DNA of 64,000 bases from Phalacrocorax aristotelis (taxonomy: Eukaryota; Chordata; Aves; Suliformes; Phalacrocoracidae), in contig NC_134276.1 in NCBI RefSeq assembly GCF_949628215.1, forward strand, positions 110,212,756-110,276,755. The letters run 5' to 3'. Position numbers and translations under genes: made by a program. Below, in pieces: positions 41,052-52,484 of the stretch (position 1 is the first letter of the stretch; each line of letters opens with the position of its first letter). The notes beneath the pieces were generated by a model that saw nothing but the letters and a program-made list of their open reading frames with translations, made no database searches and was not told the DNA's origin.

Positions 41052-41130
41052 CTCATATTCCTCCATGTTTACTTCATCTGGCTTTATCATTTCAAGTTTA
41101 GCTTGAGCAACCTTCATTATGTTACGGCAC
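41052..41130 (-). CDS. USP25: USP25 exon: [20 protein letters not shown]
   Basis: A 79-base exon that completes the Arg codon of the previous exon and encodes [20 protein letters not shown] then NMEEYE. It is near-identical to mammalian [20 protein letters not shown]. The acceptor is TTTTTGTGAG, a less common GAG-type site, and the donor is ATGAG|GTCAGT. Both are weaker than elsewhere in the gene, but the frame requires them. It exits in phase 0. Confidence 0.92.
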
Positions 41131-41956
41131 CTCACAAAAAGCAACAAGAAATCACGGAAGATTACTGGAAATTTGCAAAGGGTATTATCCATACAAAGAC
41201 AGCAGCCTCAAAAAGTATAAGCTACAGCCTTATGCAAAACAGTATGAACACACTGGAAAATGTGCTTTTTATTATGCACGGTATAATCAGCAGGAGAGGG
41301 CATACTTTAGAAGTACATGTGATGGAGGCCTGTACAATTTAAGAATTAGTTCTTGGTTTATTTTGCTAAATTGCCACATCGCTCAGTCTCTTTTTAATGT
41401 GAAGTTCGGGTGGCTTGAAACTCCTTGATATTCACTTTGCAAAAGTAACATTAGAGAATTATTCCCTATGCAGAAATCAGACTAATGGTCTCTACCTTTC
41501 AACTTATTTATTTCTTTAAATAAGTAAATATATGGAATTTCAAGTAGGAGAGAGACATTGTCTTGCATTCAAGTAAGTTTCCCACATAGCTTGTAAGGCT
41601 TTGCTGGCTACTGCTGGCTTTCAGGGCAGTGAGGAATGCAAACTACAGAGCCTTACACACTGTTTTGAATGAAGATACAAAAATCTTTGTGCAAAATTAT
41701 GAGCAACATTGAGTATTTCCTCTTATTTCTTAAGAATAGAAACCCAACTTCTTTACTCTTTTTATAGAGATTTTTTTTTTTAATAAAGATGGTACTTTTT
41801 TACAAAATATACTTGCAGGCTATTAACTAGAAGATAAAGCCAAACACACACACTAGCCTGCCCTCTATTAGACGCACTATCTGAATACGAAGGGGCGTCT
41901 CCACCCATCAGAGAACGTTTGTGAGCACAGGAAGTGAGACATGCAGATCTTATTAC
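41131..41956. other. USP25 intron
   Basis: Intron of 826 bases with nothing recognisable beyond AT-rich sequence. The plus-strand frame over 41103-41342 is a shadow of the adjoining exon and intron. Confidence 0.75.
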
Positions 41957-42135
41957 CTTTCATCAAAGCTAAGATTGTGATCTCCAAACTGTTCCAGTAA
42001 TGTTCTCTCAATTATCTTCTTTGGTGCCTGGTTTTGGATGAAGTAAACAATTGCATGACGCAAACGGTAATCGCATTCAGGTGGTGGATCTTCCTGGGCT
42101 AATTTTAGCAGACGCGTGTATTCCAATTTAATTGC
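41957..42135 (-). CDS. USP25: USP25 exon: [20 protein letters not shown]
   Basis: A 179-base exon with acceptor CTATTTAG and donor GAAAG|GTAATA. It encodes [40 protein letters not shown] and [20 protein letters not shown]. This is the start of the helical C-terminal domain shared by USP25 and USP28. No ATG-started frame covers it, so its support is the protein match and the splice phases, which fit exactly with both neighbours (phase 0 in, two bases out). Confidence 0.94.
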
Positions 42136-42291
42136 CTAAATAGTTTAAAAATATACATTATTCTTTCTGGCTTTTAACTCTTAAACATCACAGAAACTAA
42201 CAGGATAATTCATGTCCCATGGCCTTTTGCCTACAAAATAATTTTTTAACAACTCCATATTCCACCCTTCTAACAAGTCTGAACTACATTT

Positions 42292-42340
42292 AAAAAAAAA
42301 AAAAAAAAAAAAAACAAAAAAAACAAACCGACACACAAAA
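42292..42340. repeat. Poly-A tract with A/C continuation
   Basis: A(23) followed by CAAAAAAAACAAACC. It could be a retroposon tail, but no body is recognisable upstream. Confidence 0.8.
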
Positions 42341-45300
42341 CCCAAACAGACAAATGGTAAAATTGTTCCTGTCTCTCCCCAGCTAAGCCGGCCGAAATCC
42401 CAGGTAGACCTTTACTTCAAAAGCAGTCCCAATCCAGTGCTACATCTCCCTTAAAGAAGCTTTATCCAGTCCCTAGAGAGGCCTCTCTAAGCATTTACAG
42501 TCCAAAAGCAGTATAAGATTTCAGACTTTACTTAAAGGAATCTTCTAAAATCTCATAAGGTAAAAAAAGCTACCTTTAATACATTGGTTAAAAAGCAAAT
42601 ACACGAATGAACCAAATTCTACAGAAAGATTAATAAACATGTATGATTTTGGAACCACTAAATGAGAACGGAAAATGTTTTTCAACAAAAATCAAATTGT
42701 AAGATTTCTAAAGAAAATAATACTTCAGTACAAATAATATTAGTCTCCTATAGGGCAGGACAGGGTCCATACTAAGTAGTTTATATCGACTTCAGAGGTC
42801 TTCAGAAGTGTTTACTTTTCCAGATTTGCCCGTGCATTAGATTTTAATGAACATCATCTGTTATGTTCATTGTATTTTATTCACTGAAACTATACAGCAT
42901 GAACAAGAGCAACAAGAAAAATAATTAGAAAAATGGTGAAAAACATTAAAATGTTCCATAATTTATCACTCAAAGCAGGGAGGTGATCAGATTGTTTGCT
43001 AACACTAAGTGTCGACTTGAAACAAATGACTTAACACAGTAGCTTCACATGTTAGCAAAGTCTGAATACAACATATGCACAAAATAAAGCTCCAAAGCAG
43101 GCAGAAGAATGCCCTATTTAATATTTCAAATCCCTTTATGTTGAAATACCTGGCAGTAGCAGGTAACTTCTTGACATTTAACTACCAGAAATTTGGGCTC
43201 CCGTTCTCCACTAATACACATTTTCTTTCAGGGCTAAACACGTGGGTAGGATACTATTCACAGAGACTTAAACACAGAGCCTGTAGAGAACTTTAGGACG
43301 TAAGAGAATGTCCTGCATCAATATTTTTAAATGCTGATCATATTCATTATCATTAAAAAGGAAGTTTGGGAGAACCAATTATAAATATCAAAAGCCACAA
43401 ACAGAGTTTCTATTATATTACATCGGAAGTTCTACCACTAGAAAACCAACATAGGTAACTACGCAATTAAACCCTGTTTGTTGGGGCAGGCCAAAAAGCA
43501 ATGGCTACTCAACAATTAATTTTTCAGAGAATTACTTAATAAGGAAAAAAACACAACACAAACCCTGTATTTTTATACACATATAAAATAAAATGGTGTA
43601 CTACAGGTTCAGAAATCCCATGTACAATGAAAAATCACACTATTTCATTAGACAGAGTACAGGAAAAAGGGACAGTAGAGAAAAGTATGACATGCTTTTC
43701 ATTTTCTCACTGAGAATGTTATATAAAGGTCTTAAGGCAAGCATTCTGCAAGGAATTGTCTATGAAGTTTAAAGAAGAATTATTAGAAAAGATCATCGAT
43801 CAAGAAATATCTTAATGGGTTTGTATTAGTCACATCTCAAGCCTGAGACCTAAAAGGGGAGTGAAACCTTAGCAGAACAATGACCCAGGTCAAATGGGTT
43901 TTACCTGGGTTACACTAAAACAAAGACATCATAGAAAAAAAACCCACAGTTTTCTGTAAACACTCATTTTATAACAAACACATGAAGAAACCCAGAATGT
44001 AATAGTATTAAAAATATCATAGAAGCTTGTACAATGAGTTTATGAAGTAACCTAAGATTTCATCTGATACGTTTCAAAACACGGATCTCGTTACTAAGGA
44101 CCACTTCATCTGCATACTTTCATACTAATGTATTCCTCAAAACTGAGACATGTTCTACCTCGTCTAAGTTACTGCAAACATGATCCAGCAGAAAATGAGG
44201 ACACTTTTCTACTCTCCAACAATTTAGTGTCAGAACGTTTTCTCACTCAAAGACAAATTCTGTCCCCCGTGAAGTGAAAATGGTAAAGCATTCAAAATTA
44301 AAGACCACAAAACAGTTCTGCTGAGCACCATTTTGATAACTCTGAAGCACTAAATGGGATTTTATTCTGAACTGCATTTGTGTTAAAATTACTAAAACAC
44401 ACTTCATATTTAAAAAAGAATTCAGTGTAATTAAACTTTCTGATAAAGAGTTTGATTTGATCAAATGAGGGTCTTTTTTCAGCTTAAAAAAATAAAAAGA
44501 TGTAAATCTTTTTTATTAAGTCATAAGTTTGGAGAAAAAAAAACAAACCAAAACCAACAAACACCCTCAACAAAAAATGCCAGCACTGAATCCCAAACAA
44601 AACCAGTTTCACTAAACGGAGGCTATGGCAGGTGTGCCTCCATTCCCTGAGGGCAGGCACGGTTGACAGACACAGCCCTGAAAACAAGTGTTATGGTCAT
44701 AACACTTCTTTAAGTATCCATTACAAAAATCCACACAAAGAGACAAACCAACCCATAAGATTTCAATGTCCTTGCCAAGGGTGAGGAATCTCCTAATCCT
44801 AACTAAGGGGTTAGAGAATTTTTTGTTTGGTTGGTTTTTGTTTGCTGGTTTTTGTTTCTTTTTATTTTTACAATTTCTCTTATTGCAACTACACCATAAC
44901 AATTAAGAAGCTAGACTGCTGCTCAACTAAAAGCAAGAAACTTCTTCCCCCCTCCAAATCACTTTTGAGAGGATTTTACATCATGCCAAAATAATTCCAT
45001 TTCTAATACCCTGAAAATTCAAAAGATTATGAGCTAAAAATTCTCAGAACTTTGTGTATTTAACACAACATATTTTTAAATCTGGTATCATTGTGAAGAG
45101 TAATAACCACAAAAAGCCTAATACCTAATTCCCAGTAATAAACCACTGTATAAATAAATAGTATTGACATCCATGTAGTTACACAAAAGAAAGTAATTTA
45201 GTCTTACTAAAAATCTTTCAAGGAGTACCAAACAAGAACACCTCTTTGAAATAAACAGCAAATGACTGAACACTGATGTCCCCCAGTGAAAAGAACTATG

Positions 45301-45341
45301 TCCCAAACTGTCTAGCAAAGGCATGGTTTTTGTTACTAACT

Positions 45342-45358
45342 GGGGGGGGGGCGGGGGG
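45342..45358. repeat. G(10)CG(6) tract downstream of exon 19b
   Basis: Seventeen bases, sixteen of them G, again on the template strand of USP25, about 310 bases past the exon 19b donor. It may be capable of forming a G-quadruplex. Confidence 0.85.
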
Positions 45359-45666
45359 CAGGACCCCAACCATGTTCCCATATTCTTATTGATTACACAT
45401 CCAGGTTTCATGTTACTTGCTACTATTATTAGAAAGTTAAAATGCAGAAAGGTATATAAGACACTGATATTAAGGCAGCGTACAGTTGAATCAACAGGGA
45501 AACATCTCTCTATTTTTCAGAGGAGAAATATCTAAATGGAGGACTGATATCATAGAAGAGTATGTATAAACACTGGAACAGTCTTAATATGCATCAAAGG
45601 GTGGAGGAAGGAGGCATATCTGACAAGAGAAGTCGGAGGAGGAAAAGTTGAAAATGTTAGTTGTAC

Positions 45667-45762
45667 CTTAAAGAACCCTGCTTCTGGCCCACACCTGTCA
45701 TAAACATTCCTGGCTTTACCTATAGCCATGATAATACCTTGCATGTTCGGGGTCAGCATGAC
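45667..45762 (-). CDS. USP25: USP25 alternative exon 19b
   Basis: A 96-base, phase 0-0 exon of 32 codons encoding VMLTPNMQGIIMAIGKARNV and YDRCGPEAGFFK. The acceptor is TGTGGCAG|GTC and the donor TTTAAG|GTACAA. It corresponds to the 32-residue insert that distinguishes human USP25b (1087 residues) from the 1055-residue form, and it is also in USP25m. Conservation with mammals is very high for an optional segment, which suggests a constrained function. Being a multiple of three, it can be skipped without a frameshift. Confidence 0.92.
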
Positions 45763-47180
45763 CTGCCACAGGGATTTAAGGTAAAAGTTTTGAATGATTA
45801 ATATTTTAATGACCAAATTCAATATGCTTGTAGTCTCATGCAAGATAAAAAGCAACTTAATGCATGCATACATTGAAACGGCAAATTTCAATACAAATCT
45901 AGTGTGCGTATTCTGCAAATCAGTCATGGCATGTGTACATATTTTTACTGTAACAACGTATGATTAAAGGAAGCTTACAAAAAAAGTTGAAGAACTGTGT
46001 CAAATACTATTTAAAAGTTAAATGGTCAAAACTCCCCAGGAAAGGAACATGCATTGTTCAGCATTAGTATCCGTCAGAAACTGCATACTGAATGAGTGCT
46101 ACCCATGGCCACCACAGGATTTAAAAAACCGAAAAGTTTCAAGTAGAAAAATCACCCAGTCACACTTTATCTGCTATACTAAAAACACAGTAAGCTACAC
46201 TGTCTGTTTTTCGTGTGTATTTTAACATCAAAATAAGGGACCCATTGCTGCAAATGCAATTGGTCCCTGAAGCATCTGCAGACCAATTCTTAAAAATCAA
46301 ATCCAAAACATTTAACAAACACAAAGCCAAACGTAGACACAGGTCACAGCTATTCACATTGGTTATACACGAACAATTTGATACATCTAGTTTGCTCAGA
46401 AAAGCCCTTCCCCTTTGTTACCTGTGAGCAAAGAAAAACACTCCCTCTCTCCCTGCCCAAGGTATAGCTGGCACAGCAAAGGGCACAGTAACAAAAGATG
46501 AAAAGCCCTAAACTCGCTGGAAGAGTTTCCCACTCATAACAACATTAAAAAAAAAAAAGTGAATACACTTACGAAAGGGACAGGGAAATCAGGAAGAAAG
46601 TTATCCTTTAGAAAGAGAATGGCATGGGGACAACAGTGAAAAAAAGAAAAAACCCAAAAAAGCAGGTCATTAATTAGGTGAGGCTAAATCCTTGTGCCTT
46701 TAAAGGAGGAGACCACACATCTGTCAGAAGCCAAACTCAGTGTGATTATGTCAAATTAAATAATTTTATTCCCCATCCCATACTCCCAGTTACAATTGAT
46801 CACAATTACAGGGCAGAATGACCTGAAATACCCATTTGCCTAGGGAAGCAAAAGCTCCCCATAGCCCACCAAGAACACATAACCAGACACCCGAGAGTAT
46901 GGGCTGCACCAACGCTATTCCCAACCAAAACAAATATGGAGTAGGCAGTGTCAATGCAGGACAGTTTGATGACCTGGCAGTGTTTATTTTCTGCTGCCCC
47001 GTTTTAGCAGTAAAAATCACGTGTCTCAGGAAATGTGGGCCCCTCATCTGTTCCTCAAGTAGTACCAGGTACACGCACCACCCAGGGTCTGAATCAATAA
47101 AAAAGAATTTTGGGATTTTTGGTTTATAATTGGGTTTGTTTTGGTTTTGTGTTTTGGTGGTGGTTTTTTTGTTGTGTTTT

Positions 47181-47211
<31 letters not shown>

Positions 47212-47766
47212 GCTGGGGGGAGGGGAGTGTGTGCTTTGTTTTGTTTTTCTTTTTACTTCCTTAAGCTTTGGAAGAGTCAGCTCCACCAGCCAGATCACTT
47301 TCAGGTTACTTCCATGGATAACTTAATCCTTGAAGTGTGAAAACTTTAACCTTGGCAAATAAGGGATTGAACTTGAACATTAGCTTTCTTGGACTGACAA
47401 GAAAGCACAAACATTAAGAACATCACTCACTATCCTGTCACTTTCTAAATAATAGTAGCCTGCAGTCTATCACCAGCATTCCAGAGGCCTTCTGGCCTAA
47501 GACAAACATTCAACTTCCACAGCTAAAAAGACAAATATACCTCCAGTGTAAATGCACCATGCAAAGCGTGCCCAATTAGAGTAGCTAGTGCTTTCCTTTC
47601 ATATTTCATTACAAATTAAGACATTGTTAAGGTTACAAATCGCTAAGCATTTAGTTTTGCAGAAATCTGTTAGGTGTCACGATGTGCAAACATGCCAAAA
47701 ATTCTTGTCAGGCAGCACAAGAAAGCACCGAGGAGGAGCGGTGCACACAATTGCAATCAAATGTAC
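45763..47766. other. USP25 intron between exons 19a and 19b
   Basis: Intron of 2.0 kb separating the two alternative exons. Its main feature is the T/G homopolymer block at 47177-47225, listed separately. Confidence 0.8.
47177..47225. repeat. T(14)G(22) homopolymer block
   Basis: Fourteen T followed by twenty-two G, then further G runs (CTGGGGGGAGGGG). The G strand is the plus strand, the template for USP25 transcription, so the RNA carries a C-rich copy. The tract can form a G-quadruplex. Its exact length in any assembly is uncertain. Confidence 0.9.
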
Positions 47767-47880
47767 CTCATCGTCATAACCCCCCTCCTCTGACTCAATC
47801 ACAAAAGTCCCTACATCAGGAATCGCCACCTCTACAACTCGCTGGTTAGGAGCTGGTTGAGCTGGGGCATTACCAGAGCT
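47767..47880 (-). CDS. USP25: USP25 alternative exon 19a (muscle isoform)
   Basis: A 114-base, phase 0-0 exon of 38 codons encoding SSGNAPAQPAPNQRVVEVAI, PDVGTFVIESEEGGYDDE. The acceptor is CTTCTGCAG and the donor GATGAG|GTACAT. The longest human isoform, USP25m, exceeds the 1055-residue form by 70 residues. That equals this exon (38) plus the next (32), so I assign this one as exon 19a. In mammals USP25m is made in heart and skeletal muscle and its insert alters binding to sarcomeric proteins. The acidic VIESEEGGYDDE end is notable. Alternative use in this bird is inferred from conservation and frame neutrality. Confidence 0.9.
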
Positions 47881-50664
47881 CTGCAGAAGAAAATCATTAT
47901 CAGTATGTATGTGGGGGAAATAATAATCAGAAAAAAAAATTACAGAGACATGCAAACTGACAGGCTGATCAAATAAAGTGATGTGCACTGCTAAAGTTCT
48001 GAAAAAAAATTATAGATATCACTTTTCTCCAATTACAGTTTCTTAATTTTTTAGGCAGTACGTTTTAAAATTAAGCCATCATTATTAGAGCGATTTAATT
48101 TGTCCTTTATTCACTAATTACATCTCTACAGGCTAGTATGCCACTATTGCAACTCTAACATCCATTACAAACTTAAGGTAGTTGTTAAAGGATGAGTCTG
48201 TGAACCACCACTTCTCTTCGTACCTTCCACAGGAAAAGTTACTAAATACAACTGACCTATCTGATGAGTTCATACTAAGGGACGGTAACAAGCCAAAGGC
48301 TAACATTTCCTGATGCTGTGAGGAAAAAAAAAACCCAAACAAAACCACCACATAAAAGCCTCTAGCAGTTAAGATATTTGAAAGAATATTTAAAGGTGCA
48401 TTGCATTCAATAGGTTTGGTTTTTTTAGAAGAGTAATTAGAAAATCAGGGCAAGATTATGTTAGTCACTGAAGTTCTTGCTATGTTAAAGGAAGTTTTAA
48501 ACAACAATGGAGACAAATCTCAGCTCCTACGGTCTGTCATTGTATAGCACCCAGCTGACAACATTTGCAGAACTTAAACTTTGACTCTAATCTAAGGAAT
48601 TGCAGAGTGCCATGCCATTTGTTCTGCAACTATTACAATAGTCTCATTTTTTAAGAAAGATTCCAGAAACACACATAGCATCTATTTACATCCAGCACTG
48701 TATAAATATTAAGGAAGACCATGCAGAGGGTAGAGGAAAAAATAAATTTAAAAAAGGACAAAAGCGCAGAAAACGGACACAAGTGATCAGGTGGTGACTA
48801 ACATACAGCCCTGTCTACTACATATTCTGATGTTGTGTTTCCTTCTATTTAAAATGGACAAACAAAAAGCAGAGGAAAGGAATATATGCCTGCATGTCGG
48901 AATGCATGTAGAAGCAGAATAATTAAAAAGCATGCTGATACAGTGGGAAGGACGGACAATTCTGCCTAAGTTAAATTTGGGTATACAGAGAGCAGCTTTT
49001 AAACGTTAACAGAGTATCTTCAGATAAGCTAGAAATTGGCTTTAGATTCTAACACCTGAAATACATTTCCTTCTAAATAAAAGAGTTTGCATGGTCTGGG
49101 GGGGTTTGTTTATATTTTTTTCAAAATAAGCCATCCACCCCATTGCAGAACAATGCAGTGAAAATATTGGAACAAGATGACCTGCGTCTGCCTCATTAAG
49201 CCTATCATTATGTTCCCCGTGTGTGGTTCCTCAACCACAGTCTCGTCAAGTCCTAAGGCTGATCACTGTGCAAAGTGTCATTAGCATAAACTAACACGTT
49301 TGATCCATGGAATCAAGTCTGTCAGATTCTTCTGCATCTGACCAGGATGGAATCCCACAGACCCTAGTAGGAAGATGGCATCATGCAAGGCATTTTACTG
49401 AGAGTTTGATATCTTCAATAGCTACCCCTTCAGCTGGAGGTACCTCGTATTAAACAGGCTCCCCCTAAGCCGTTCTGTGTTCTGAGAACTCAGAAGAGTC
49501 AGATATGCATTAGCCTAAAGCATTAGTGGTAGAGCATCTTTTCATCCAGGGTTAGATTAGCTTCCCGGTTGACTTTAATTTCAGCTTAGCAGAGAAAGCG
49601 TGCTTCTCTGCTCTCCTGACACCACAGGAGAGAGGGATGAAAAATACGTCAGGTGTAAGTATCAACGATTTGTCATGTCAGTTTCGAAGGCTTTAAAAGG
49701 ACTTTCCTGTTTGCCCCAAAGATAACTGGGGCTAGACTGCTTCTGTTTAATGAGGATTCATACCTGAACTCAGGAAGCATGCTTGAAATTTTGCACAAAT
49801 CTAAATTGTTCGTACCTCTAGCAGTTACTAGGGGCACCTAAGAAAGCTATGCTGTACTTTTTGTACATTTTATCCTTACAGATACGGTTCCAAGACTAAA
49901 GCAATACATGCATCTAAGGCACTTGCTTTTGTGGCAAGTATATTGATCTATACACTTACAGGAAAGCAAAAAAATATTTGCTGGAAGAAGAAACTGTTAA
50001 ATACTAGTTTCATTAATAACTCATTAAGTAGTTAATTTCCAATTCCTCTCAGTATTTGTTGTATGAAGTGAAAACAGAATCACCCAACACTAATTCTTAT
50101 AACCGTTTCAAGTTAATATATAAATCTGATGAATCACAAAAAAATATTTTTTACCAAGTTGTGAATTTGCATTAAAGCTACAGAATACTGTTGAAAAACA
50201 AATTTTTGAAAGCTCCTTCGTTTTTGCAAGCCACTTTAATTTCCATAGGTCTTTCAAGGGAACTCAGTTACTGTCTTGTGTTTCTCAGATAAAAACCTGA
50301 ATGTTTAAATCAATATTTTTCAAGTTTTTTTACATGGAATGTCAATGTTTACTCAAAAATAAATTGAACCACCTAAGATTTTGAAAAGATGGTGAGTACA
50401 AACACGACTGTCATTTGAACAATATGCTGTGCTCTCAACAAGTACTTTAATCACAGAGAACATCTATTTTAGTATTTTTCTTCTCTTACACCCATTACTG
50501 TAGTACATACTTTCTGGATGGACTTTAGTGTTGGACAGTCCTTGAAGAAACAGCAATTTTCAGCTCAAACTTTCCATACACACCCGCTTTTTATCATCTA
50601 TTATATAATTTTCACTTGCAAAATAAAAGCAAAAGAAGTATTTCAAGCTTCAAAATATCCTCAC
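47881..50664. other. USP25 intron upstream of alternative exon 19a
   Basis: Intron of 2.8 kb. No repeat family, RNA gene or further coding exon is seen. Regulatory elements controlling the muscle exons could lie here, but none can be named from sequence. Confidence 0.7.
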
Positions 50665-50804
50665 CGTATCCATTATAGCTTCTGGACATCTATCTTCTTG
50701 TTCAGCTAAAGCTTTATTGATTGCTTGTACAGAATCTTCTTTTAAGTGCTTTGAAAGATCAGTTCTTGATGGCTGCTCTAAATATTCTGGTTCTCCTGCT
50801 TGAA
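50665..50804 (-). CDS. USP25: USP25 exon: GEPEYLEQPSRTDLSKHLKE
   Basis: A 140-base exon encoding VQAGEPEYLEQPSRTDLSKH, LKEDSVQAINKALAEQEDRC and PEAIMDT. The GEPEYLEQPSR core matches mammalian GDPEYLEQPSR. The donor is GATACG|GTGAGG. I place the acceptor at CACTAAG, next to the pyrimidine-rich tract; a second AG six bases downstream (start 50798) would remove two residues and keep frame. The exon ends in phase 0, immediately before the two alternative exons. Confidence 0.9.
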
Positions 50805-52286
50805 CTTAGTGACAGAAATAAAATAACATAACATTAACATAAGCATGAGTTCTGAATTGATTAGTTTCATTTGGATCGCTGTCGCATAGATAAGGTAACC
50901 CACACAGAAAATGCAGGGTAGGTCATACCGTTCACAAATACAACATTACACCAGTCTGTGTATCAGGTCATTTTGAACTCTTTCATATAAATTGACCCAC
51001 GATTTTATATTAGGATCAGCAGTCCTGTCTGTAGGCCCATTAAGGCTCTTAAGTGAGGGGTATTCATCAACCATACACGGGATGACTGAGAACAAAGGTG
51101 AGATTCTACTTGGACTTTCTGTGGAATACAGACCCAACATATGGAATGACCTACAGCCACTGGGGTGCCCGATGTATTTTTACTTCACAAAATAAACTAC
51201 ATATTATATTCTTCTGACTTAAGGGAAATCTCAAAGTCTCCCCCACTTGAGGACAATAAAATTGATTAGTATAAGTAGTGTCTTAAACTCCTTACATGAT
51301 GAAAGGAAATTTTGGCAGAGAAATAAAACATTCATTTAGTACTTTCTGTTACTAACAAAAGAACTAAAACTAGTTTTGAAGTGTTCATGAAGCCAAAACA
51401 TATAGAAGATGAAGTCACTCTCAATAGAGTTTGCAAAAAGAGAAATGTCATTAAATGACTGCACTTCTTACATTCAGTTTGTTGTCATAGATAGTTATGA
51501 GAATATATGCTTAGTCTTAATGACTCAAATACAACAATGGTAACATCCGGGCAGCAGTCTCACTGCACAAATCCATGTCACCTTTCCCACAACGTACATA
51601 CAGCCGTCTGTAATGGAACAAAAGGTGGATGTAACCTAAAGCCTGACAGGTTTTTTTCTGTGTCTAAGCAGGCATATGTTTTATAGTCAGATTGCCAGTG
51701 GTCTTTATTAGCTGGGTTCTCAACAGCATTGGCCTCACTGTTACTGTTCACAGCCTCTTCCGCAGTTTTAACACCCTTGTTTTTACGTAATGACTTCTTA
51801 AGTGGGCCATACTATTGCTAACTCTATTCAATACATCACACTAAATAAATTATACTTCACTTCAGATCTAAATTCTGTCCTAATTTAAAATGAGAAGGTA
51901 GGTCTTCTGGTCAAGCACTCTGCATAAAAGAATATACATCACTTATGGACTAATAAAGTCTCAAAACAGACTGGTGAGACCTGTTAATAATTACTTACCT
52001 TAAAAGGCCAAAGTTTCTATGGAAAAAAATTTAGTAAAAAATAACCACAACTGGAAGGGAAAAGGCGGAAGAACAAATTTTTTTTTTTTTTTTTTAATAA
52101 AAAATAAAATGCAAAAAAACCCCAACAGACTAAACCTCAACTGCAGTTACCTTGGCCAGGTAAATACTTATGATTCAAGATTACACAAATTAACTTTTCC
52201 TTCCTTTCTTAAGCTGCAAAACTATACATACAAAACCCAGTGATTTTTGGTTCTACTCGTTTTACAAAGAGGCAGAAGCAGCTTAC
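50805..52286. other. USP25 intron
   Basis: Intron of 1.5 kb. It contains a T(18) run at 52078-52095 (poly-A on the sense strand). No element family recognised. Confidence 0.75.
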
Positions 52287-52484
52287 CTGGAGCAGGTGAG
52301 GGTGCTGGTGCCCTGGGTATCTGAGATAACAGCTTCTCCTGCTGTGCTTTCTGAGCAAGTTCTGCATCCCATTCTTCAAGTTCTTTTTCAAAACGTTTAT
52401 TGTCTTCCTTGACATAATCCCTTAGATCAGAAGGCAGCGTGTCCATTCCAACAAGGATCTGTCCCGTTTCTTTGTTAAACTCAT
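52287..52484 (-). CDS. USP25: USP25 exon: end of catalytic domain, acidic helix
   Basis: A 198-base exon with acceptor TTACCACAG and donor CTCCAG|GTAAGC. It encodes [40 protein letters not shown] and [20 protein letters not shown], ending APSPAP. The middle is a strongly charged helix, conserved in mammalian USP25, that follows the catalytic domain. The Ala/Pro end replaces the mammalian ASQKLRESETS stretch and looks like a lineage-specific disordered linker. Confidence 0.94.

Larger units (their letters stand above)
42136..45666. other. USP25 intron after exon 19b
   Basis: Intron of 3.5 kb. It contains a poly-A tract A(23) at 42292-42314 with A/C-rich continuation, an A/C-rich stretch near 44538-44575, a T/G-rich stretch near 44818-44870 and the G tract at 45342-45358. 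No transposon family recognised. Confidence 0.75.

Noticed and set aside
47044..47340. Gly/Phe/Val- and Pro/Lys-rich frames around 47.2 kb
   Set aside because: Direct translations of the T(14)G(22) homopolymer block.
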